DNA of 64,000 nucleotides from Acanthacorydalis orientalis (Eukaryota; Arthropoda; Insecta; Megaloptera; Corydalidae), in contig CM068314.1 in the NCBI GenBank assembly GCA_034766995.1, positions 15,865,201 to 15,929,200 of the forward strand, read 5' to 3'. The notes beneath the pieces are model-generated. The model was not told the DNA's origin and made no database searches. It saw nothing but the letters and a program-made list of their open reading frames with translations. Below are positions 45,351 through 57,442 of this stretch, piece after piece. Each line of letters opens with the position of its first letter. Within the stretch, counting starts at the first letter, position 1. The position numbers were made by a program, and so were the translations under genes.

Positions 45351-47309
45351 ATTTATAAAACTTTATAAACAAGTTCTTTTTTCTCTTTTTCGCATTTTAT
45401 ATTTGGACTAAAAAAAAACACGCGTTATAATCTACGAAACGTTTCTATGAAAGTTTCGCATGTAATGGGAACAGAAAGTTTTCGAAGATATCAACTGTGA
45501 ACGTTTAAAAATCGATTATCGTTCTACATTTTTTTCTAATATATACGTTCATTTATATTTTAATTTATGCTGAATGTAATTCTATCTTTGTGAAATTAAC
45601 AGTATTAATATTCATAGAATCTATTATAAAGTTTTTAATTTTTCATACTTTTAAGTTTCATCTTTTCCTTTCCCATAATTACTCTCTAAAAATTTATTTG
45701 GAATATTTTGTGTTTAATAAGTTATCTGTTTTGCAAAATGTTTAAGCCAAGTGTATTAAAAGATTGACTCTAGTGAAATATACATTTGAATTATATTTTA
45801 AATTGAAATTGGGATACAATATAATTTTTCAGTATTATGTATTAATTAATCGTACACATTAAATTCATATTAAAATAAACTAATTCCATAAAAAGCTAAT
45901 CAATTATTTATACCCGTTATTTAGGAATATTTTATATCGTTTAATATGATTCCCTAAATTTTATATTAATGCATGATAATTAACATGAAATTATTAACTA
46001 CGATAAAATTTAATTACACGAAATTGTTTATAATGAATTTATTATTAAAAAATAGGTATTACGAGTTTATATTAAAATACAACATAAATTTATTAATTTT
46101 AATTTCATAAAGAAATACATTCTTTATGAAATTAATATGAAGTAGAAAAATTGTTATATTTGTGTAACTAGATACGTCAGAAGAATAAAATATAATCACT
46201 AAGTATCGAATTGTGAACTGTTTTACAAAATAAAGATCGATAGTCATATCTTTAGCTTATTCCAAATATAAATGAAAACACTCAGCAAAGTAAATGAGTA
46301 AGATTCGAAGTTATAGGCGCCACAGACAGACAGAATGATATTTTCTTTTATTTATACGATATTCATTTTTAAGAAAATCACGATGAAAGCTTAGAACTGA
46401 AACATTTCCTAGATTTTGGCACAATTACAAATAATAATGAATTCTGTAATAAAAGTATATAAGATTTTATGAATAATAAATCAATAAAACCATAGCTAAG
46501 TAAAAATAATATAAGTAAAATTGTTAGTCTCATATATATTAATATAGAGTAAAATTTAATTCCATATTTTATATCGATGGTTTTTCTTTCATTTTCATAA
46601 GTAATATATTTACATATTTATTTTATTTTCCATTATTTATTATTCAAATTATTCATTATTAAAAATGATTGTTTCAGCTTAAAATTTAATAATATATATT
46701 CACTTTTTCTAAAGTAATTTTATTAATTCATTTGGGTAGAAAAGATTCAAAAAAATTAACATTTTATTTATTCTCGTCTATTATTAATTAAAAATAACGT
46801 GATAAATTTAATGTCTTAAATATATTTATTAATTATTAAAAAATGCATAAAATACATAGAATATTAAATCTATATATAAATAAGGAACCTAAAAGTTCAT
46901 ACTTTTAATATAAATATTTTTTTATTTATTTTCTGATTATACTTAATTTCATCTTTATATAAATAATAATATGTTTTAAATATCGAATAAACATTTTATA
47001 TATAAAAATATCTTATAGTTAATTTAATATTTGTTATTGAAAAAAAAATATTTTTTGATTTAAAATATAATGAATGATCTTTTTTCTTTCTTTACCGATC
47101 AAATTTTGTAAGACTTCCATATTCTTCAGTAAGTGATAAATATTCTAGTAGCACTAAATATTACTGTCATTTTTGCATATAACGTTGATATCTATTAGTA
47201 AATAATTGATATAGTACAAATTTTAGAAACGATACATCACTCAAACAGTGTAATATAATACTGACATTTTTTTAATATATTAACATTTTAAAGGATATAA
47301 AACACTTGC
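45351..47309. other. AT-rich DNA, nothing recognised
   Basis: The frame 46,059-46,247 (minus) is AT-driven. AGGCGCCACAGACAGACAGA near 46,316 is an isolated non-AT phrase. Confidence 0.5.
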
Positions 47310-47570
47310 CGTGTAGGTGACACGCACAACCCAAAAATAATGTACTAAAATTATAACCCTGGTAAAAAATAATTGCAAACCTCTGGTGTGCGTGCATGTA
47401 CCACATCTGCCTTTAATGTAGAACGTGTCGGCATATTTTTTAATATCTTTTTATCTTTTACAATGAGCTTGTTTCGTGGTACGTATTTACTTGTATGAAG
47501 ATGAAGAAAAACGAGCCCAACAGGGACATAATTTTCCTAGAACTGAAACGTGTTCTCCCTAGGTAAATTT
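47310..47570. other. GC-richer unique stretch
   Basis: TTGCCGTGTAGGTGACACGC, AACCTCTGGTGTGCGTGCAT, AACGAGCCCAACAGGGACAT and TGAAACGTGTTCTCCCTAGG mark the patch. No open frame above 60 codons and no repeat partner. Confidence 0.25.
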
Positions 47571-47657
47571 TTGTATACATTAAAAACACATACAAGTGTT
47601 AAAAAGTTTTTGAGAGATATTCCAATTTAAGCTAATTTTTATTATCATATATGCTAT

Positions 47658-47658
47658 G

Positions 47659-47709
<51 letters not shown>
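47658..47709. repeat. (CA)n-(TA)n
   Basis: Nine CA units, then about 17 TA units. Confidence 0.95.
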
Positions 47710-47711
<2 letters not shown>

Positions 47712-48196
47712 CGACAATTATGTATCAACAATTTTGTAGTTTCTATATAACAAAATATGGTACACATGTATAAATTAAAAAAATATTTTATTTGAGCTCA
47801 GCTCACTGCATCTCTTGCCTCGAACAAATCTTTAATATATCATTTATTGAAAGACAAATTAATAGAAAAAATCAAAAAAGTTTATTAATAAATAATGTCT
47901 TAACGAGAAACGAACGTTATTTTGAAGAGAAGTGATTCCAATATATCTGAACAATGAAACAAATTAAAAAGTAGTTTTTTGGTCGAAATGTAGTTTTACA
48001 TGACAGTGATGAAGATTAAAAATTTATTTAATAAGTTTCTTTTCCACAGAAATAAAAAAATATTCGATAAATTAAATTCAATTTTTTTCAATTCTTTTTT
48101 AATAAAAAATATTATTATAAAATATATATATATATTTCATGGTTATACTAAAATAAAACATAATGTTTATATCATTTTGAATATAAAATGTTATTA

Positions 48197-48198
<2 letters not shown>

Positions 48199-48230
<32 letters not shown>
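48199..48230. repeat. (TA)n microsatellite
   Basis: About 16 units, ending at the left tip of family B copy 5. Confidence 0.95.
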
Positions 48231-48232
<2 letters not shown>

Positions 48233-48433
48233 TGTTTCAATTAAGGCTTCCAGATGAATGTATTGAAGAAAATCGAAAAAATTAAAAAAGTCATGTTCCA
48301 TTATTATTTAGTATTTTATTTCATTTGTATTTTAGTTTTGAAATGAACTAAAATACTAAAACAAATAACGTGGTTTTTTTTAATTTTTGTGTTTCTTTAA
48401 TATTTTCACATAGAAGTCTAAATTGAATCAACC
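48231..48433. mobile_element. Family B hairpin MITE, copy 5
   Basis: GGTGTTTCAATTAAGGCTTC faces GTCTAAATTGAATCAACC. The left end abuts a (TA)n tract and the right end is followed by TACG and another (TA)n tract, as if it had inserted into a TA microsatellite. The core is TATTTCATTTGTATTTTAG facing AATGAACTAAAATACTAAA. Confidence 0.83.
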
Positions 48434-48436
48434 TAC

Positions 48437-48437
<1 letters not shown>

Positions 48438-48485
<48 letters not shown>
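48438..48485. repeat. (TA)n microsatellite
   Basis: About 24 units, starting 4 bp after the right tip of family B copy 5. Confidence 0.95.
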
Positions 48486-48487
<2 letters not shown>

Positions 48488-49117
48488 GAATGTAACTTGA
48501 TAAATAAATAAAAATTTGTTTTTATTTTATAAATCTAGTTAAATAATTTATATTCTTTAGTAAAAAAATTAGATTGTAACTTCACTTTTTACAAATGCCT
48601 GCAATACATGTATAATGTAATTACAAAACGCAGGATTAATATGTGAAACCTCATTATTACACTGTAAAAGGTTTACCAGTGTGTATAGAAATGAATACCA
48701 TCTTTTGAATAAAAATCAAGGTACTAAAAAATAATAAACTATATAAGTATAATAAACTAACAAAGAGGGCAGACTTTTTTAATTATCGACATTTGTAACC
48801 TTACTGAAATATGTCATCATACACTAATTCAATAGACACTATCTAGAAAATTAATGAAAACGAAGGTAGATAGAAAATGATATGTTGTTAATAACCTTTT
48901 TATACGTCTAGACATAATTACAACAATAAAGTTACTCTAGATAATTAAAGTACGACATGTATGAATTATTAAATATAAATATTATTTTATTATAATTAAA
49001 CGAATGTTGTTAATAGAAATTGAGAACTAATATCAAATATCGTTTGATAAAAATATTGTCATCATAAAATCAATTAAAAAGACAAGAAAAAAAATCATAC
49101 AAACACGAACGTTTACA

Positions 49118-49144
49118 TATGTGTATATATATATATATATATAT
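49118..49144. repeat. (TA)n microsatellite
   Basis: TGTGTATA, then about 11 TA units. Confidence 0.9.
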
Positions 49145-49226
49145 AAACAAAACGTCTTTGATCTTTTCATGCGTTCACATTTACGCGTAACCAGTTCTGA
49201 GTGTTTATTTTCTACCTCATTCGTAA

Positions 49227-49250
49227 ATATATATATATATATATATATGT
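49227..49250. repeat. (TA)n microsatellite
   Basis: About 11 units at the left edge of a GC-richer island. Confidence 0.9.
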
Positions 49251-49485
49251 ATGTACTTCAGCCGAAGCTTCAGCAACCCCTTTTGTTTCATGTAGATGTA
49301 GGTACACCCAGCGCGTAATATTACGTAAACGCAATAAAATTACCGACACCCTTATCTTGACGCGTTCAAACAACAGCCGCGCACCTTATTCACTTCAGAG
49401 TTTCATGTCATGTACACTGAAAGTATATATCAACACCAAGGCAGACGTTGTATACGTTAGTATGGCTGATAAGTTGCGATAATGG
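49250..49485 (+). CDS. Possible exon, unknown product
   Basis: In a GC-richer island following a (TA)n tract, one plus frame stays open for about 76 codons: SAEASATPFVSCRCRYTQRV, then RKRNKITDTLILTRSNNSRA, ending VYVSMADKLR. Its nominal upstream start lies inside the TA repeat, so an exon beginning after TGTACTTCAG (49,260) is more likely than the full frame. A second frame gives PKLQQPLLFHVDVGTPSA. Codon use is not simple, but higher G+C also makes chance open frames longer. Four GATAAG/CTTATC-like motifs are present, so it could instead be regulatory. Confidence 0.22.
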
Positions 49486-49963
49486 GGAAAACTTTTGGTT
49501 TAAACTCACAACAATCCTCTATAGTATACTTTTCTGCTTCGTCAAGAGACGATAAAGTTGTGTAGGTATTAGAAATTCGAACAACATTGATATGCATATA
49601 GTCATATTGCAGATATAACTAACTATCTAATAAAGTGTATGAAAAATATCAAATAAATAATACAAACGTGGAGAGTATGCATTTTTTAACATAAACAAAT
49701 TGCTTTCGGTATTTAGTGGTAAATTTCAGTGGGTGTAAGATTCGCTTTCGAAGCATTCACTCATTAATTTAACACCTGTCTACTCTTTATGTAGCAAAGA
49801 TTTTATTTCATACAAGGCAATTATATAAAAAATAAACAAACAAATGCACACAATAATTATTAAAAAAGATTCTAAATAGAAACTCATTTATTATTTATTT
49901 TAAATTATAAATTTTATTGAATCTTAAAATTTAGATTTTAATTTAATAATTTAAAACACAGTT

Positions 49964-49967
<4 letters not shown>

Positions 49968-50021
<54 letters not shown>
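49968..50021. repeat. (TA)n microsatellite
   Basis: About 26 pure units. Confidence 0.96.
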
Positions 50022-50025
<4 letters not shown>

Positions 50026-50319
50026 AGTTATTATTTAAATAAAAAAAATAAAAAATTAATCATTTACCAGACTGAAATCATTTAGTTCCATTTTTTTTGT
50101 AAAATATAAATGTATCTACTTCTGTGTTTTTTTATCTATCATACACATATTTTTTCATTCATCTTTCTTAAATAGAAAACAGCTTTATTTTATTTAATAA
50201 TCATTTAAATATATATGTGTAAGTGTAAATAAGTCTACTGCACTGACGTATTTATAATCATATTTATAGTTTTTTTATATAGACTGTTATTATGTAAGTG
50301 TAAAACTGATAAATAGCAC

Positions 50320-50323
<4 letters not shown>

Positions 50324-50384
<61 letters not shown>
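50324..50384. repeat. (TA)n-(GA)n
   Basis: About 15 TA units, then 15 GA units. Confidence 0.95.
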
Positions 50385-50385
<1 letters not shown>

Positions 50386-50517
50386 CACATTGGTAAATTA
50401 TTAAATAAAAACAATATAGCTTCTTTATACATATTTTCATATGATTTACTATTTATAGTTTTAAATGGATTATTCTTTTAATTATAGTTAGATTATATTT
50501 CTACTAAAGTTAATGTG

Positions 50518-50518
<1 letters not shown>

Positions 50519-50568
<50 letters not shown>

Positions 50569-50570
50569 AT
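50519..50570. repeat. (TA)n-(TG)n
   Basis: About 17 TA units, then six TG units. Confidence 0.95.
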
Positions 50571-50884
50571 GTGCATGGCTGGGTAGTAAAAATATAACAG
50601 TAATATATTAAATAAAATAGGATTAAACCTTAAGATAATAAACTTAATATATTATTTAATTTATAGACCATATAGAATAAGGATTGTTTACAATATTAGA
50701 ACGCTTATATTCTTAATATTGGTATTATTATATTTTGCATAGAAATACGTTCTTTATTGGAGTCTTATTTATAGAATTTAGATTCAAATAATAATGTCAA
50801 TTAAACGTACATTATTATTACAAAAAGTATAAAGTTCATATGATTAGAACTATTTATATTCAATTATATAAACATACTATTTCA

Positions 50885-51345
50885 TTATACATTTTTATGA
50901 AATTAATTGTCAAAATTGAGTCTTCACTATCTTTTGCAAATGAATTTCACTTCACAAACCAAATCAAAATTTTTCTGATCGAAAATGTTAAATAAATTAT
51001 TTTTGATTGTTTTTATACGCATTTCGATGGTAATACTATCATCCTCGGTGATAAAAGGTACAGAAGCATAGGGTGATTCAATTTAGGCTTCCACATGATA
51101 GTATTAAAAAAATCATGTTATTTTTTAATTTTTGCGATTTGTAATACTTCATGTGGGAACTAAAATTGAATCACCTATATTTGATTTTTCTGATTAGATT
51201 AGATTTTTTGTAACTATGCCCTGTGAAAATGTGGCGTTGCTATTAGAATGTGCACAAGTAACAATCAATAATAATTTACTAAATATTTTTAACTGAAAAA
51301 TTTGTAGTTTGTGGAGAGAAAAAGAATTCATTTTTGAAAATAAAG
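50885..51345. mobile_element. Family A foldback with a short family B hairpin in its loop
   Basis: The left arm reads CACTTCACAAACCAAATCAA, TCTGATCGAAAATGTTAAAT, TTTATACGCATTTCGATGGT, AATACTATCATCC. The right arm reads AATCAATAATAATTTACTAA, TTGTAGTTTGTGGAGAGAAA, AAGAATTCATTTTTGAAAAT. The short family B copy sits at a TA in the middle. This is the clearest view of the family A arms. Confidence 0.75.
51071..51175. mobile_element. Family B hairpin MITE, short copy 6
   Basis: GGGTGATTCAATTTAGGCTT faces AACTAAAATTGAATCACC, flanked by TA at both ends. At 105 bp it lacks the central palindrome of the longer copies and gives the cleanest view of the terminal sequence. It lies in the loop of a family A foldback. 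Confidence 0.83.
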
Positions 51346-51709
51346 GTAGCTAGTGTCTAACTATTTTATAACAAAATGACTTCACTATCTTCGTGGTTTG
51401 CTCTCCTGCTGAAACTAATAATGGAGAACAGACAGATTATCCCAACGGATAAAGATTACCAACATAATATATGAAGGAGATCAGCAGGTATAAAAATATA
51501 CAGTTATAATTGAAATTGTAGTATTCCTTTTACAGAATATGCTGAATGCTATCAACAAGTTGATAATGTAAGAATTTTTAATAATACTAATATTATTATT
51601 TTTAAATGAATTCGAATATTAATAACTAAAAATATAATATTCAGAAAATAGTATCCATTAAATATTTTTTTATTTAAGTATAGTAAATAAACTATTACTG
51701 AACTCATAG

Positions 51710-51754
<45 letters not shown>

Positions 51755-53109
51755 TAAAAATGAAAAATTATTTCATACCTTTATATCTTTTTAGAGTGTA
51801 TCCAAGTTACAATTTATTTAAACAAAATTCTTTTTTACCCGTATCTTTTATTCCTACTGGAATTTTTAGATACAGATTCATCCTTTTTTTGCTAACAATT
51901 CCGAAACATTTTTTTCATATTATATGCAGGTTTTTTGTATCTTTACATCTATAAAATGTCTTGAGATAACTGTAAATCGACCTGTACTCTATTAAAAATT
52001 CAACAGTTTCTTTACATCGGTTTAAGATTTATAAAATTTATAAGAAAAGTCGTATAATTTATTAAAAATATCTAAACAGAATCAATATTTTTTATAAAAT
52101 TATATGAAATATTAATCAAGATAACTAAATTTAATCGATTATTTAATTGTTTATTAAAAAAATTATTATAAGCTGTTTTATCTCCGGATAAAATTATTAT
52201 GTAATGATCATACACAAACCAGTGTTTACGTAACAAACGTATTAATTAAACAGTTATCGGTAATGAAGTATATATGTGATAAAACCATACTAATTATGTT
52301 GTTAATTGATTGTAATATAATATAACTATTGTACATAATTCAACCATGGAACACATAAAGTTTGTTTCATTGTAATATCTATTGATTTTCCACGCCGATG
52401 AATTGAAAATAAGCACCTTTGTTAAATATTTAGACAAAGTACTTCAAATTTCGAGGCAGAATTGCTATGAAAAAACAACACGCAATTTTATGATAAAAAA
52501 GTATTAAAATCACCATTTGAAAAATACGTTATAGAGAGGGTAGTTAAAAGTACAGGTTGAAATGAAATTTCCTGCTTCACAAAATTGATCTCGCAGTTTT
52601 ATTAGACTGGAAATTGACAGTGCTCATTTACATAATATTATTAAGTTTTTTTACTCTCATCTCCGAGTTAAAATTATACTAACACTGTACCAATTCCAAT
52701 ATAAGCTATTTGAAACCAGTTTTTTTTTCACTTTGTGTATAATTTCCGTACGATTTTTTTTATTGTAGTAAAATATGATGTACTTGTTAAAAATTTACTT
52801 AAATAAAGGTGGATTGAATAGATAGGATACAATATTTTTGAAAAAAATAAGGTTTATTTGTTAATAAATATGTTTTGAATTTATTATTAAAGCTAATGAA
52901 TATTTGTAAGTTGTATTGAGGTATTTTAATAAAGAGAATATTTTCAGATAAGCTTTTTAATAAAACGAATTTTAAGTTTTTGTAAAAATAAATAAAAATA
53001 CTCAATTTGTAATCATTTTACTCAATAAACAAATATATTTTTGAAAAATGTATATTATATGTATAAGTATTTAGTTAATTACGAAAATGTTTATTTTATA
53101 ATTTAAAAA
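51346..53109. other. AT-rich DNA, nothing recognised
   Basis: Frames at 51,760 (plus) and 52,799 (minus) are hydrophobic AT-rich readings without domains. Confidence 0.5.
51713..51749. repeat. (TA)n microsatellite
   Basis: About 18 units. Confidence 0.94.
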
Positions 53110-53330
53110 AGTCTATCATTTTTGATTGTTATTTATACATATTTTTTGGAAAAAAATCATTTTTTTCTGTACTTCTCTCTTAGGATATAAGACTGATATC
53201 AAAGTGCGCATAAAGCATTCAAAAATCTTCAATAATCAATTATTAGGCACTTTTATGGTTTATAGGTCATTGAAAAATCGATACGTGAAAGTGAATTTAC
53301 TGACAATATCAAAAATTATATTGTGTTAAA
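53110..53330. mobile_element. Family A foldback repeat, copy in the 53-54 kb cluster
   Basis: The left arm (ATTTTTGATTGTTATTTATA) is short; the right arm is fuller (GATATCAAAGTGCGCATAAA, CAATAATCAATTATTAGGCA, TACGTGAAAGTGAATTTACT). The reading frame across 53,126-53,329 is an accident of this repeat. Confidence 0.6.
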
Positions 53331-53554
53331 AAAGAAGATTTATGGTTTTTTAAAAAAGTTTTATCTCTAAATCAATTAATAATTAGTTAACAGTATTGGA
53401 TTTAAACAATTTTGATTTAAAAATGTATTTAAATTTGTAATTTTACAATTTGAGGGCTGAAAAATGGCTTTACAATTATGATTCTGTGCAGTGGTTTAAT
53501 ATATTTCCATAATTAAATCAATACCTCAACTAGCATAAAATTTGTTTTCATTGA

Positions 53555-53740
53555 AATGTTTAATAATTATTCATTTTATATTGATTGTTTATGCATATTT
53601 TGTTGGTAATGCATTCTCTTGAAAATTTAATAGAAGTATTGAAATAAAATTGAAATTTTATAATTTAAATTTTCACTACATGCTCATAGGAAATTATGTT
53701 ATTCCCATCGAAATACGCATATATAATTAAAATATATCCT
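53555..53740. mobile_element. Family A repeat, arm plus loop
   Basis: AAATGTTTAATAATTATTCA, then TTGATTGTTTATGCATATTT and GTTGGTAATGCATTCTC, is a left arm. CCCATCGAAATACGCATATA near 53,715 is the inner start of a right arm that then stops. Confidence 0.52.
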
Positions 53741-53804
53741 GTAATCTATATAATTACAATCATCATATATAATTAAAATGTATTTTTAAATACAGTTTTT
53801 GGAA

Positions 53805-54115
53805 ATTTTGGTAAAATCACTTTCAAGAATTAATTTTTAACTTCCTCGCAAATACTTTTTTCTAATTAACAATATTCAGTAATAGATTATTGATATTTCT
53901 TGATAATTTCTTAAGCGTATTTCGATGATTAGTTATAAAATAATGAAAAATATTTACAGATTTTACCTTTTTTGCACTTTAGTGATTTGATAATCATGAT
54001 ATTACCATTAAAATGCTCAAAATTAACAACTAAAAACGATTGATAGTCTATAAATGAACACGTTTGTCCAGAAAAAAATATTTACTTGTAAAATAAATAT
54101 TTAATGTGTCTGTTA
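53805..54115. mobile_element. Family A foldback repeat, last copy of the cluster
   Basis: The left arm: AATCACTTTCAAGAATTAAT, AACAATATTCAGTAATAGAT, GCGTATTTCGATGATTAG. The right arm: CATGATATTACCATTAAAAT, GATTGATAGTCTATAAATGA. Edges are diffuse. Confidence 0.55.
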
Positions 54116-54493
54116 TTTATAACTTTCTATAATTTTAATAATTTGTTAAAAAAATTTATGGCATATATCATAAATATTAATTATTTATGTTCATCTTTCT
54201 AAACATACATTACCTTAACAATAATAGATTCATTTTGTAAATAAATAAAATATAGAGACTGGTGTTCCTAATTATATATATATTTAAGAAACGGTAAGAA
54301 ATGTTGATTTTTATGTTTTTTGTTTAAAAATATTAAGTCAATAATATGAAAAGAGGATCAAAAAATGAAAAAAAGTATCCAAAGACTAATTAAATTCATT
54401 TCATTGCAAATAAGTAGTATTGTTTATATCTTACAGCCATGTTTTCACTCGTTCTACTTACTTGTCGATCAAAATCGATTCGAAACATATGTA

Positions 54494-54554
54494 ATATATA
54501 TATATATATATATATATACATAAATAAATATAGGTAGATAGGTAGATAGGTAGA
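54494..54554. repeat. (TA)n, then (GTAGATAG)n
   Basis: About 12 TA units, AATAAATA, then three tandem GTAGATAG-type units. Confidence 0.9.
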
Positions 54555-54781
54555 GAAAGGAGAAACAGAGACGAATTAAATCAAAGGTGTTGTTTTCAAA
54601 ATAAAATAAATATTGTACGTGTTGTGATTCATTTTTGGAGTAAAACGATTTGTTGAAATTTTATATAAATCAAAAAATAAATATGGAAAAATAACTGAAT
54701 TATTCATGACATACGTGTAAAGAAATGATCTTTTACTATGCTGTGGCATATTTTTTTATAAAATTTATGTTTATGTATATA

Positions 54782-54784
<3 letters not shown>

Positions 54785-54840
<56 letters not shown>
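54785..54840. repeat. (TA)n microsatellite
   Basis: About 28 pure units. Confidence 0.96.
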
Positions 54841-54844
<4 letters not shown>

Positions 54845-55907
54845 ACAAAAACTAAATGTTGTTGACAAATACATATCTTTATCATTTAGTGTATTTGTTG
54901 AGTACAAATTATTGTTCGAAATCTTACAATAAAAATCAGGGTATTATTTTTTACTTCTTCTTTCATACTTTTTCACATTAAATATTTTTTCCGTTTGATA
55001 AAAAGGAAATTAGTTGGTCGTATTTCTTGATAATTCTTTTTCGATTTCGATTTTTTTCGTTATACGTCCTTTATCGAAATCACATTTAAAACATTTGATT
55101 ACCACAAAATATTCATATGTCAAGTTGTTTAAAATATGAAAATTTTATTATAAAAATATATAAGTTGCGGTATAAAATATTCTTTTAGACTCATTGTCAA
55201 AAGTTTGTCTTAAAATAATAAAATATCAATAAGAATTTAAAATAGATTTGAACTTTCTCTAGAAATTTCAATTTCTTTCCTATAGAAATTTCAATTCATT
55301 TATTTAGAAAAATACTTTATTTACTTTTTCTTATTTTTGAAATATAAAAGAAAATATCAATTATTTTTAGAACTTGTTTTATTTAAAAACGGAATGGCAG
55401 ATATTATTTTTTAATATTCTACTATGATTTGTAATATCTACAATATTTAATTTAAAGAAATTATTTTTCGTACTAGCTTTCAACAAAACTTATAGTTCAA
55501 CATAATAATAATAAAATAAATCAAATTAAATATACGTTGTATCAGATAAGCTTTAATATATAACAATAATTTGTAACAGTGTCATGCTCAAACAGAAGGT
55601 AATTTTGGTTTAATTAATGAAGATCAACTAAGTATTAAAAATAGATATTCATTGAAAAAACAAAAATTAATTATATTTTTTCAGAGGCTATTGAATAAGG
55701 GAAGCAAATTCATTTTTGCTATTAGTTAGCGTAAAAAACATACCAAAAAATAAACAATAACTATGAATTAATTCGATATTATTTTACTATTCTTTTATAA
55801 CACTAATTAAATAAATTGCTTATACAATTCTTGACATACAATTGTTTATTTATTTATAAAAATATGCTGGAAAAATGGTGAGTGAACACATTGGAGCTCT
55901 TGTATGT
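54841..55907. other. AT-rich DNA, nothing recognised
   Basis: TTTCTCTAGAAATTTCAATT (55,255) is echoed by TAGAAATTTCAATTCATTTA 25 bp later, a small direct repeat. Confidence 0.45.
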
Positions 55908-56046
55908 ACGCACATACATACATATATATTTATGTATATATATATATTTATGTATATGTATATATACATATATATGTATGTATATATATACCTATATATA
56001 TTTATGTATATGTATATATACATATATATGTATGTATATATATACC

Positions 56047-56090
<44 letters not shown>
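55908..56090. repeat. Minisatellite of 54-bp period with (TA)n-(GA)n tail
   Basis: A 54-bp unit starting TTTATGTATATGTATATATA and including GTATGTATATATATACCTAT occurs twice from about 55,947, followed by (TA)n and ten GA units. Four overlapping frames of 60-90 codons here are artefacts. Confidence 0.93.
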
Positions 56091-56666
56091 AATATTAAAC
56101 GCACTGTTTTATACATTAAACAGAGTAATGTTTAAAAATTGGTAAATAAGCTCTCCTTTTATTAAAAAGACTCGTGTATTTTTTATAAAAAATTTACATT
56201 GAAACATTTTAAAAATTATTTTGAAAAAATGAATAAATAATTTTTCTCTCGTGTTTTCTTAATTGACATTAAAAAAATATATCATATTAAAAAGCAGCAT
56301 ATAAAACTTATAAATACATTCTTGTTACCGGAGGCAATAGGAAAAAAATAATATTGGAGTGCTTTTAAGTATAACGAATCGTGCAAGAAAATATTATTCA
56401 CAAGGTCACGGGAAACATAAATCAAAGAAATTATACCAACAGCCATGAAAATAAACAAAATATGAAAGAAAAATCTGTTAAACAAACATACAGAAGAATT
56501 GTCTTGATTTCTCTTGTGTTTATTTCGAATGTTGTACGGAAATTTTCCTACAAATCATAAAAGTGTCTTTAGACTTTACTAAGAATAATTTATTGTTACA
56601 ATTAATTGTATTTAATATTCAGAAATTCAGATATAATTACTTTATACTAAACATTTTTTTATTTGT

Positions 56667-56720
<54 letters not shown>

Positions 56721-56738
56721 CATTTATATATTCATATA

Positions 56739-56783
<45 letters not shown>

Positions 56784-56806
56784 GTGTGTGTAGAGAGAGA
56801 GAGAGA
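56667..56806. repeat. Compound (TA)n-(TG)n-(GA)n
   Basis: TA tracts broken by CATATA and TTTATATTCATA, then TGTGTGTG and eight GA units. Confidence 0.94.
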
Positions 56807-57366
56807 ATATTAAAATTTAAAATATTTTCTATAATACAAATTTTTCAACGAAAGAACAAATGAAAAATTTTAATATTAAACAATTTTCAACTTTTCAAAA
56901 AAAAAGTAAATAAAGCACTATTTATTATACAAAACTATAATTAATTGATATTAAAACAATTTCGATTAAATTTCAAATAATGAAATATTTATAACTTTAT
57001 AAATTTTATTTATTATTATTTAACTTTTTTATATTGGAAGTATATTTGTTGATATTGAATCCCATGTTGACCATACAAAAAGCAAAACTTGAAAACAAAA
57101 TTTCCGATATTGTTTAGTGTAAATACTCGAAATATAAATTTCAACTACAAATAGATTCATTTCTAGTTGAAAACAATTCGTGTTTTGTAACTTATGTATA
57201 TGATCTTTGTTTTATTTTTAAACATTTAACTGAGTTGGAAATAAAAAATATTTTTGGAAATAAAAATTTTTGATTTTTAATAATATATATTTCATATACA
57301 ATAATAATATTTTAAATTAAGGAACTGAATTAAAAATATTTTTATAAAATCCACTTATTTATGAAC

Positions 57367-57369
<3 letters not shown>
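56807..57369. other. AT-rich DNA, nothing recognised
   Basis: No frames, repeats or islands. Confidence 0.5.

Positions 57370-57411
<42 letters not shown>
57370..57411. repeat. (TA)n microsatellite
   Basis: About 21 units, 30 bp left of the second mariner. Confidence 0.95.
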
Positions 57412-57414
<3 letters not shown>

Positions 57415-57442
57415 AAATAGATTAATTTCTGTACATAACATA

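Noticed and set aside
53126..53329. 67-codon plus frame
   Set aside because: It lies within a family A copy and begins at a non-ATG codon.
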